This document shows positions 10,513 to 17,914 of a DNA stretch of 64,000 nt, piece by piece. Under the pieces are notes generated by a model that was not told the origin of the DNA, searched no databases, and was given only the letters and a program-made list of their open reading frames with translations. The DNA lies in contig CM057060.1 in assembly GCA_029945375.1 (NCBI GenBank), positions 2,108,001 through 2,172,000 on the forward strand. Direction: 5' to 3'. Position numbers and translations under genes: made by a program. The stretch is from Agaricus subrufescens (lineage: Eukaryota; Basidiomycota; Agaricomycetes; Agaricales; Agaricaceae). The first letter of the stretch is position 1. Each line of letters starts with the position of its first letter.

Positions 10513-10951
10513 TTTTTTTTTTTTTTTTTTTTTGTAATCAGTGGGATTTATTTCAAAATCGACCTCGTACATGGGATGCCATAACGCGTATCCCCGCCTT
10601 TCAACCCTCGGCAGCGTACATTAAGCTCCTGACAACATGCACTAACCTGTGTTCTCGTATCCGCGCAACTAGGTCAAGCGCTCGACATAAAACAAACAAA
10701 ACAATCAGACTGGTAGAAAATAAAACTACATAGAGGCTGTCATGGTGCATAGAAAAGAAAAACGATCAAGCCTACGCTTTAGGAACGAGGAAATTGGCGG
10801 TGAAGCCAATTCCTATCGAATCAATTGCGCCAGAACGGACAAGAGCGGTCCGTAGCGGCATGATCTGTCTTTGCGCGCTTGGAGGCAACACAATTGATGC
10901 ATTTATGTTGATCAATGAGTTTGTTGCCGACCATTAAGTGATGGTTGGCCT
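10513..10951 (-). mobile_element. LINE-4: short 5'-truncated ORF1-only element (subfamily beta)
   Basis: The minus-strand insertion is flanked by a 17-bp target duplication: 10496-10512 and 10952-10968 (cagtgattctttcaccc and cagtaattctttcaccc). It consists of the last ~43 codons of ORF1, about 280 bp of 3' UTR, and a poly(A) read as T at 10513. The terminal 3' UTR (aaataaatcccactgattac) differs from LINE-1/3/6 and matches LINE-8, which defines a second subfamily. Confidence 0.9.
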
Positions 10952-11351
10952 CAGTAATTCTTTCACCCATAGTCCTATTAGCTCTCTCTGCAAGGCCATT
11001 TTGCTGAGGCCTGTTGCGAGTAGAATGCCTCCTTTCGATGCCAGACTGCTCCGTGAATGTTAGGAAGGCCTTAGACATGTATTCACCGCCTTTATCGTCC
11101 TGTAGAGCCTGAATTTTGACTCCAAGTTGGTTCTCAGCCCAAGATTTGTAGACTTTGAACGCTTCAAAGGCTTCTGACTTGCTTTTAAGCAAGTGTACAG
11201 CCCGGAATCGCATTGCGTCGTCTATAAACGTGATCCAGTACTTGTAGCCTGAGTGGGAAGCGACTGGGAGCAGTCCGTGAAGGTCTGAATGCACCAGCTC
11301 AAGAGGGGATTGATTGTGATTGAGGGAGGGAGGAAATGGAAGTGAATGCAT
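10821..11351 (-). pseudogene. Chimeric frame: Copia-B integrase fused to LINE-4 zinc-knuckle end
   Basis: The first ~133 residues are copia integrase core (HSDLHG, QDDKGGEYMSKAF, QQNGLAERANRTMGERIT). The last ~43 come from LINE-4 ORF1 (INCVASKRAKTDHAATDRSC, then PFWRN) and stop at 10821. The fusion is in frame because of where LINE-4 landed. Upstream, Copia-B has lost one G relative to Copia-A near 11361, which puts the remaining integrase N-terminus in another frame. Confidence 0.7.
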
Positions 11352-11637
11352 CTTTCCTGCAAGCAGGGCTCACATATTGGGCCAGGAGGAGCATTAGAAT
11401 CGAGTTTGAGGCCTGTAACAAGGTCCTTACTCAACATAGACTTCACATCAGCATAATTGTGATGAATGAAGCGACAATGCCACAGGGAGAGGTCAGCTGG
11501 CAGTGTAGAAACAGCAAAAGTGGCCTCAGAAGTGATTGTAGAGCCATCTAGCTCAGCAGAGTTGTTGGAGTGAATAGTGGCTGTAAAAAGCGTTGTTCCC
11601 TTGCACTGGAAAGCGATAGAGCGAGCAGAAATTGTTA
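11352..11637 (-). pseudogene. Copia-B integrase N-terminal (GAG-pre/zinc) region, frameshifted
   Basis: Translation gives SARSIAFQCKGTTLF, STLPADLSLWHCRFIHHNYA and ICEPCL, the HHCC-type zinc region ahead of the copia integrase core. A 1-nt deletion near 11361 (tgcaagcaggg against tgcaaggcaggg in Copia-A) separates it from the core. The expected LWHRR is LWHCR. Confidence 0.75.
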
Positions 11638-11648
11638 GGATGGAAAAG

Positions 11649-11721
11649 TGACCACACCAGGGTTTGAACCTGGGACCACCCCAATTGCACCAGGGAGCTC
11701 TAACCACTGAGCTACATGGTC
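11649..11721 (-). tRNA. tRNA-Cys(GCA)-like gene or pseudogene
   Basis: The 73-nt segment folds by eye into a full cloverleaf: acceptor GACCATG/TGTGGTC, D arm GCTC/GAGC, anticodon stem CCCTG/TGGGG with 7-nt loop GTGCAAT (U33, anticodon GCA, A37), 5-nt variable region, T arm CCAGG/CCTGG with loop TTCAAAC. A-box and B-box promoters are present, and a TTTT terminator follows at 11647-11644. Against a normal tRNA-Cys, the discriminator is A (U is expected) and several stem pairs are G-U. It could be a functional tRNA, a pseudogene, or the head of a tRNA-derived repeat. Confidence 0.6.
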
Positions 11722-11756
11722 TTGGTATTATAGGAGCTAGGATATTATATATATGT
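11722..11756. other. AT-rich junction between tRNA-like segment and Copia-C
   Basis: This short AT-rich stretch (tattatatatatg) is not found in the copia copies. Copia-C homology starts at about 11757. On the minus strand it lies upstream of the tRNA and could supply its 5' flank. Confidence 0.4.
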
Positions 11757-11934
11757 CCTGCAGTATCTAGCCACCATGACTCGTCCCGACATTGCCTATG
11801 CTGTCTCCTACCTCGGGAGATTCAATCACAATCCTGCTCCTGCCCATTGGCTTGCTGTAAAGCATTTACTTCACTATTTGAAGGGCACACTGCACTACCA
11901 GCTTGTGTATCAAGGTAGTGACTCTGGAGAGCTG
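11757..11934 (+). pseudogene. Copia-C RT-RNase H junction fragment
   Basis: Translates as MTRPDIAYAVSYLGRFNHNP and HWLAVKHLLHYLKGTLHYQL, the block between copia RT and RNase H. It is interrupted by the LINE-8 poly(A). The frame continues at 14030 as TYSDASHGGCKATGRATGGY. Confidence 0.8.
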
Positions 11935-14017
11935 TTTTTTTTTTTTTTTTTTTTTGTATCAATAGGATGTATTTCAACATCGACCTCATACGTGGGGTGC
12001 CATGATGCGTACCCCCCCCTTTACATACACCTGGGAGCTACCTACAAGTACATAACTAATTTAAGGATGAACGCTGATAGAGATGGACTATGAATCAAAG
12101 AAAGGGCAGACACACAAACGCTGAAGTCCATCGATACACGAAAATGAAATGAGCAGATAGCTAAAAATACACATACCCGCGGAGATTAAATCTTATGCAC
12201 AGGGAATTGCTGCTTGAGCCAATCCCTATCGAAACAATGAGACAAGAAGAGACAAGCCTTCCAGTCGGTTGCCGAGTGGTCGCGCTTTTCCCACTTGGAA
12301 GCGGTACAGTTCACGCAATGTCACTTCTCAACCGAAGTCAGAGCAACCATAGTAGAGTGGTTGACCTCGTGATGAGGCCCCCCGCAAAGAGGACAGCACA
12401 CGCCTTCTCGACGGCACTGAGAGTGATGATGACCCCACCTGTAGCAGCGAGTGCACAGGACGGAGCCAGAATGGGGGCGGGTGCCGGCAATCCTGCAGTT
12501 GACACCGGATATGCAAATGAATTGACCGATAAACCGTTTTGCAACGGTACTGGCCAGTGAGTCTTTGATATCAATCCATGCGATGCATGAATCGGAGTGA
12601 GGGGACGTCCGCATAATGCGGATGTTGGTGATGATTTCGGCAAGGGAAGCCCCTACCGGTGAAGAGCTGACGGTGTCATGGATAACACTGCCGGTCGGAG
12701 TAACCCAATCCTTATCTTTAGGATCGGTGATTGGAATATCCACGATCTTAAGATAAGATGTGGAGTGAGGAGTGAGGGTGGAGAGGGGAGCAGCACCTTC
12801 TGGAACGACAAAATCCCTTTGCACATGTTTCAGCACGAAGTTGCATTTGGCTTGAGTGGGGACCTGGGTAGTATGGAGATAGACTCCAGGCCCATGATCC
12901 TCGGCAGATGTGATCGCAAGGTCAGTGACCTTGAGATCGGAGACAATCTTGTCGTTGTAAGCATTGATGCGCTTATCGTAGAAGCGAGCGGCAGAGATAG
13001 TCGTTTTGCCACTTGGTTTGATGATGATACCACGGCAGGATGGGCCATGGATGGTGTGTTTGCCCTGACATTGACAACGCTTGGGCTTTGGAGCAGAGAC
13101 TGAAACAGCAGGAGCCTCCAAAGGAGGCGGCCGCTTAGAGAGACAAGGCGGTGCACTATCGGCTTTCGCCGGAGCACTCGGCTTCGCAGGGGTAGGGGTG
13201 GGAGGAGCAGTGCGCATCCTCTTGACTTGTGGCTTGGGAACCGGCCTAGGGCCAGTTCCTGTGGTGCCGGGGGGTAAAGGGGCAAACGCCGCACCAGATC
13301 GCAGCAAGCTATCAAGTAGGTCCTTGACGGTAAATCCACCATGGACTTCAAGAGTGAGGGTGGCAGGGTCACGAAGCATGACCTGCAAAGAAGTGAGAAT
13401 CATACCGATGAAGCGAGGGGCATCGGCATGAGAAGCGTTGAGCTCGGAGGTGTACATCTCCAGAGCTGAAAAAAAGGCATCCGTTTGAGATGTGGTAGGA
13501 GGGGTGAGGGAGCACTTGGGAGCTTGGGGCTCAGGCGCAGGAACAGGAATACGAGCAGGGGATTTGCTCGTGAGCATGGCGGAAGGAGTGGGGGACGGCT
13601 GTTCAGGCTGTTTGCCTAAAAGCTGCTGCAGGAGCAGTCCTGAAGCAGGAGGAGGGGTTTGAAGCACTGACTTGATTTCAGCAGGAGGAAGAAGGGTACC
13701 GGGTTGAGACGCCGCGGACCCAGAGGCTTGAGAAGGAAGGTTGCCAACATACTTGCTGGCGGGGTTCATAATAGAGCCTACAAAGAAAGCGGGCTTGAGA
13801 GAGGCACGAGGTTGGCCTGGGGCGTCCCAGTCCGAGTCCTCATCAATACGGCTCTCCACCACGGGTGTACCTTCAGGTGGAGGTTGTTGAGACTGATGAC
13901 GGGCAAGATTGCCCTTGTGCTTAGGAGGCATGGATGAAATGTATTCCCTACTATTGCAGCTAAACCACTGAGGCTTCCAAAAGAGGAAGGTAGTGGTAAG
14001 AGGTCAAGGAAGGAATG
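11935..14017 (-). mobile_element. LINE-8: full-length ORF1-only element (subfamily beta)
   Basis: The minus-strand insertion in Copia-C has an imperfect 12-bp target duplication (11923-11934 and 14018-14029, gagagctg shared exactly). Reading from 14017: a leader with the CTTCC/GGAAG hairpin at 13989-13974, ORF1 from 13931, 3' UTR from 12186, and poly(A) at 11953-11935. It is complete at both ends, about 2.08 kb, and contains no RT. Confidence 0.87.
12186..13931 (-). pseudogene. LINE-8 ORF1 gag-like protein with one late nonsense codon
   Basis: It starts MPPKHKGNLARHQSQQPPPE and is open for 536 codons to a TGA at 12323-12321 (VEK*). The same frame continues for 45 more codons (HCVNCTASKWEKRDHSATD, then FDRDWLKQQF) to TAA at 12186. 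Comparison with LINE-2 (VENRHCVNC) shows the TGA lies beside the conserved HCVNC knuckle and probably replaced an Arg codon (CGA to TGA). Domain order matches LINE-2. Confidence 0.85.
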
Positions 14018-14029
14018 TCCAGAGAGCTG

Positions 14030-14494
14030 TTTACCACCTATTCTGACGCTTCCCATGGTGGCTGCAAGGCCACAGGTCGAGCTACAGGTGGTTATGTGAC
14101 TCTAGTGTCTGGGGCTGCTGTAGGATGGTGTTCAAAGTGTCAGCCCTTTGTGACTCTCTCGAGCACTGAGGCTGAATTTGTTGCTGCCATCGAGGCTGGA
14201 AAGGAGATCAAGTGGACTAGGAACATCCTGACTGAGTTTGGCTATCACCAGACACTTCCCTCAACACTTTTCGTGGATAACAAGTCTGGGATCAGTGTAG
14301 CCAAGAATCCTGAGCACCACGGGCGCATGAAACACCTAGATCTTCGCTTTTATTGGCTCCGCGAGGCTGTAGAAGATGGAGTCATTGATCCTCTCTATGT
14401 GTCTACTGATCAGCAAGTTGCGGACATCCTAACTAAGGCTGTATCACTAAAGGTTGTTGACTTTGCTGTGCCATTGTTGGGACTTGGACAGTAG
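14030..14494 (+). CDS. Copia-C RNase H domain, C-terminal end of pol
   Basis: The stretch carries copia RNase H signatures: TYSDASHGGC, SSTEAEFVAAIEAGKEIKWT, FVDNKSGISVAKNPEHHGRM, KHLDLRFYWLRE and QVADILTKAV. It is the native end of pol, stopping 26 bp before the 3' LTR. The upstream part is separated by LINE-8. Confidence 0.85.
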   Translation, partial: FTTYSDASHGGCKATGRATGGYVTLVSGAAVGWCSKCQPFVTLSSTEAEFVAAIEAGKEIKWTRNILTEFGYHQTLPSTLFVDNKSGISVAKNPEHHGRMKHLDLRFYWLREAVEDGVIDPLYVSTDQQVADILTKAVSLKVVDFAVPLLGLGQ

Positions 14495-14520
14495 TATGGA
14501 CTGGTTGGATCAAGGGGGTG

Positions 14521-14818
14521 TGTTAGACTGCCCCAGCAGTCTTGTGTTAGAGTGCCCCAACAGTCTTGTATATGGACTTAGAGATGGTACGACTTTCTGA
14601 TCATGTGATATATTAGTAAGCACATGTTGAACTTGTCTGTGAACGCTCTAGAAGCCTTTAGCTTCTTAGACTTGTTCACAGGTGAGTATAGAGTTCTGTA
14701 TATTCATAGATAGCTTCTTAGACTTGTTCACAGGATATCTCATTTAATTCTAATCTGATTCACTCGTGACTACCATCGTTAGAACCGTCTCTGCACACGC
14801 TACGTTTTACTTCCGACA
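14521..14818 (+). repeat. Copia-C 3' LTR (298 bp)
   Basis: It begins TGTTAGACTGCCCCAGCAG after a purine-rich tract and ends TTCCGACA. It has the same length as, and is highly similar to, the Copia-A LTR. It contains a duplicated 52-bp unit with splice-like borders at 14682-14733. It abuts the Copia-D leader directly. Confidence 0.88.
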
Positions 14819-14865
14819 GAATGAAAAGTTGATTTGTAGGTCGTTAGAAGCCGGGGCCCATAACC
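14819..14865 (-). other. Copia-D leader and primer-binding site
   Basis: On the minus strand it carries GGTTATGGGCCC (14865-14854) followed by a leader that matches Copia-A. The leader is cut where Copia-C ends, so Copia-C apparently inserted in it. Confidence 0.7.
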
Positions 14866-15182
14866 TGTTAGAACAAGAATGTAGAGTTCGCAGTGGCGAT
14901 TCTAACGACGCTAGTATCGAGCGGATCGGATAAGAAATGAGCTAGTATTAGCACAGTTAATCTGTGGACAAGTATAAGAAGCTAAAACAACAATACAAAG
15001 AGATTGCTCACCTGTGGACAAGTATAAGAAGCTAAAGACTTCTAAGTCGTCCACAGGCAAGTTCAACATGCGCTGACTAATCTATCACGTGAGCGGAAGC
15101 GTCTGCTATACTCTAAGTCGAGATATACTCAAAACAAATTAACCAGTCACTCTAATAACTGAATGCTTGGGGCATTCTAACA
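14866..15182 (-). repeat. Copia-D 5' LTR (317 bp), diverged subfamily
   Basis: On the minus strand it begins TGTTAGAATGCCCCAAGC and ends TTCTAACA at the PBS. The layout is the same as in the Copia-A/C LTR but with many substitutions. It has a duplicated block with splice-like borders (14962-15011; CACAG|GTGAGC ... CCACAG). It sits in the gag gene of Copia-E. Confidence 0.82.
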
Positions 15183-15960
15183 TCATTAGAGCACTCCCAG
15201 ATGACTATTCCGCCTTCTCCTCGTCTCTTTTGCTTATGGACAAGCTGGACAAGGCTACCATTCATCAGGCCTTTGTCACAGAGGATATACAACGCCGAAA
15301 ACGCGCTGGGGACACTTTGGGAGGCTCCCAGGCCCTACCTGCTCGCTCTGGCTTCAAAAACGCGTCAGATACCTGCAATTTCTGTGGGAGGACTGGTCAC
15401 AAGGTGGAGAAGTGCTGGCCTTTCGAAAAGGCGAAGAAACGCGCCCAGCAGGATGCTCAGAAGCCTAGAACTCGCGGAAACAAGGCTAACAAGGCTCAGG
15501 ACGCTTCAAACAACGCCTCAGGCTCTGCAGCAAGCTCCTCTTCAAGTTCTAGCCCCGAAAAAGCGCAGAGAGTCCGTGAATTTGCAGGAAAGATGCATTC
15601 ACTTCCATTTCCTCCCTCCCTCAATCACAATCAATCCCCTCTTGAGCTGGTGCACTCAGACCTTCACGGACCGCTCCCAGTTGCTTCCCACTCAGGCTAC
15701 AAGTACTGGATCGCCTTTATAGACAACGCAACACGATTCTGGGCTGTACATCTGCTTAAAAGCAAGTCAGAAGCCTTTGAAGCATTCAAAGTCTACAAAT
15801 CTTGGGCCGAAAATCAACTTGGAGTCAAAATTCGGGCTCTACAGGATGATAAAGGCAGTAAATACATGTCTAAGGCCTTCCTAACGTTCACGGAGTAGTC
15901 TGGGATCGAAAGGAGGCACTCTACTCGCAACAGACCTCAGCAGAATGGCCTTGCAGAGAA
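15183..15960 (+). pseudogene. Copia-E gag-integrase fragment with internal deletion
   Basis: Reads IIRALPDDYSAFSSSLLLMD, the knuckle CNFCGRTGHKVEKC, a Ser-rich linker to VREFAG, then jumps in frame to KMHSLPFPPSLNHN and the integrase core. About 0.6 kb present in Copia-A (protease and HHCC region) is missing between near-identical decamers (ttgc[a/t]ggaaa). A TAG at 15896-15898 replaces the Gln of TFTEQSG. It is cut by Copia-D on the left and LINE-5 on the right. Confidence 0.82.
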
Positions 15961-17310
15961 TCACTTCTTGAACTCAAACCACTACCTTCCTCTTTTGGAA
16001 GCCTCAGTGTAAGAGCTATGAGTAGCAATAAACGCAGTGATATGGACATGTCTGGCGACTGGTTTGAAGACACTGCCCCCGCCGTCTCTGATACGGACTT
16101 CGAACGCCTTCTCGTGGAGGCCAAGGAGTCTACGTCTCGTTTAATGGCCGAGGATGCCCCGCTGCCCAAGCCAATGACACACGCTGAGAAGATGCGTGCA
16201 AAATTCGGAAAGGCCATCGCTTGCGACGACCCCCCGCTCCCCACGACCCCGGTAACCCCCACCCCCTCGTCCTCTCACCAGGGCAGGGGAATGACACCCG
16301 AACACCTGACGAATCTCCTCAATTCACCAGCGCTCTCTACTGCATCTCGTGCCACTTCGCTCTACTCGCCCTCCCAGGTGCCTGGAAAGAAGCATCGCCT
16401 CGCTAGCATGCTGTCAACGGCTGCCGACATCGTGCAAACCACCTCCCCCGACGAGAACTTCATTGGTTATGCCGGCGAGCTTCTCCGTCTCGTTTTCATT
16501 ATCTTGCAAAGTAGCGCTCACAAGAACATTGAATTCCAGAACATGGCGGGCCACACCTCATTCGAGGTTGTGCTCGCAATGCTAATTGCTCAAGCTGGAC
16601 TGCCGCCCCCCTCCCCGGTCAAGCCCACCACTCCCCTCCCCCCCTCGACCCCAGTCGTTCCCTCAAGTCGCCCTCGGTCTCCTATGGCCAAGGACGAGGT
16701 AGCCACTCCGGTCCCGAAGAAGGTCCGGATCCAATCACCTGGGTCCACCCCAAAGGAAGCCGCTCCTAAGAAGCGTGCCCCGGCTGTGCCCACAGCTGTT
16801 CGAGCACCTCCTAGGAGCAATCTCAAAGCCAAGCCGGCCCCCATCCCCTCTCTTCCAAAGGCCCCAGCTCCCTCTTCTGCCCCCGCTGTGTCCCGCCGTG
16901 TGCCTGCATGCAAGGGCAAGCACACCAGCCACGGCGCAAAGTGCCGTGGTGTCCTTATCCACCCACCGGCCGGATCTCAAATCTGCGCTATTAATATCAC
17001 TCCCGATGTTCTCCGGGAGTGCAACCATCACCTCAAGGACGACCTCAAGTCTGAGGTTGTTCTAGAATCGTCTGTCGACTCGGCATCCGGCATCTTTATT
17101 GCCACCTCCCAGGTTCTTTCTAAGCCCGAGTCTGCGTGTGTGCTTAGGCATGTACGCCGCCTCATTGATTCCAATGGACTTGTCCCCCTCCAGTCCGCCA
17201 CTCCCACTTCCACGTCCTACCTCAAGGTTTTGGATGTACCACTCATTCCGGCTCCCCCCGCCACTTGGCTCCAGGCGCAGCGCGAGGCATTCACCGTCGT
17301 GATGCACAAC
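15961..17310 (+). mobile_element. LINE-5: ORF1-only element (subfamily alpha), 3' end lost
   Basis: The 5' leader with hairpin CTTCC-TCTTTT-GGAAG (15986-16001) leads to an ATG at 16018. The element is homologous to LINE-3 up to gatgcacaactct (about 17310), where it switches to copia sequence (Copia-F). The 3' UTR and poly(A) are absent and no target duplication is visible, which points to a deletion or recombination junction. Confidence 0.8.
16018..17310 (+). pseudogene. LINE-5 ORF1 gag-like protein, C-terminus replaced
   Basis: The frame is open from MSSNKRSDMDMSGDWFED through PGKKHRLASMLSTAADIV, a Pro-rich hinge, KGKHTSHG, an INITPDVLRECNHHLKDDLK block, and TSYLKVLDVPLIPAPPATW. About 430 codons are native. 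The zinc-knuckle third is missing, and the frame ends in out-of-frame copia sequence at 17430. Without the knuckles the product would lack its likely nucleic-acid-binding module. Confidence 0.8.
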
Positions 17311-17914
17311 TCTACCTTGCACAGCACAAGAACTTTATTATCACCATTTCTGCTTGTTCTATGGCCTTCTGCTGCAAGGGGACGACGCTTTTCACGGCCA
17401 CCATCCATCCTAACAACTCTGCTGAGCTAGATGGCTCAACTCTGACCTCGGAGGCCGCTTTTTCGGTCTCTACACTTCCCTGTGACCTCTCCCTATGGCA
17501 TCGTCGCTTTATTCACCATAATTATGCTGATGTGAGGTCTATGGTGAACAAGGAGCTTGTTACAGGCCTCAAAATCGACTCTAAAGCGTCCCCTGACCCT
17601 ATATGTGAGCCCTGCCTTGCTGGCAAGATGCATTCACTTCCTTTCCCCTCCTCTACCAGCCATAATCGATCCCCACTCGAGCTGGTGCACTCAGACCTTC
17701 ACGGACCGCTCCCAGTCGCTTCCCACTCAGGCTACAAGTACTGGATCACATTTATAGACGACGCAACGCGTTTCTGGGCTGTATATCTGCTGAAAAGCAA
17801 GTCTGAGGCCTTTGAAGCATTCAAAATCTACAAATCTTGGGCTGAAAACCAACTAGGAGTGAAAATGCGTGCTCTACAGGACGATAAAGGCGGTGAATAC
17901 ATGTCTAAAGCCTC
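17311..17914 (+). pseudogene. Copia-F integrase fragment
   Basis: Translates as LAQHKNFIITISACSMAF, LSLWHRRFIHHNYADVRSM, ICEPCLAGKMHSLPF, HSDLHGPLPVASHSGYKYW and QDDKGGEYMSKA, i.e. the HHCC zinc region and the first two catalytic aspartates. It is cut on the left by LINE-5 and on the right by LINE-6. The third acidic residue region is missing. Confidence 0.82.

Larger units (their letters stand above)
8865..11637 (-). mobile_element. Copia-B, internal fragment of Ty1/copia element
   Basis: The minus-strand copy is parallel to Copia-A: RT, linker and integrase end (8865-10512), then integrase core back to the protease-integrase junction (10969-11637). It is split by LINE-4. Gag and protease are absent, and it ends abruptly at a segment holding a tRNA cloverleaf. 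Copia-B may be the body of the element whose 5' LTR and leader are Copia-D (14819-15182), but the intervening gag is missing. Confidence 0.8.
11757..14818 (+). mobile_element. Copia-C, 3' part of a Ty1/copia element
   Basis: The plus-strand element starts inside the RT/RNase H region, is split by LINE-8 (11935-14017), and continues through RNase H, a purine tract (atcaagggggtg, 14509-14520) and a complete 3' LTR (14521-14818). Everything upstream of 11757 is missing, replaced by the tRNA-bearing junction and oppositely oriented Copia-B. Confidence 0.85.

Noticed and set aside
11222..11707. Minus-strand ORF of 161 codons with a novel N-terminus
   Set aside because: Its start is read through the tRNA-like segment and its body is frameshifted copia integrase sequence.
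14818..14823. GAATG at the Copia-C/Copia-D border as a target duplication shared with Copia-A
   Set aside because: The same GAATG occurs in the Copia-A leader as ordinary sequence, and the left end of Copia-C is missing, so no duplication can be shown.
15560..15610. Copia-E deletion as a spliced intron lost through retrotransposition
   Set aside because: The equivalent segment in Copia-A does not start with GT or end with AG at the junction; short direct repeats explain it better.
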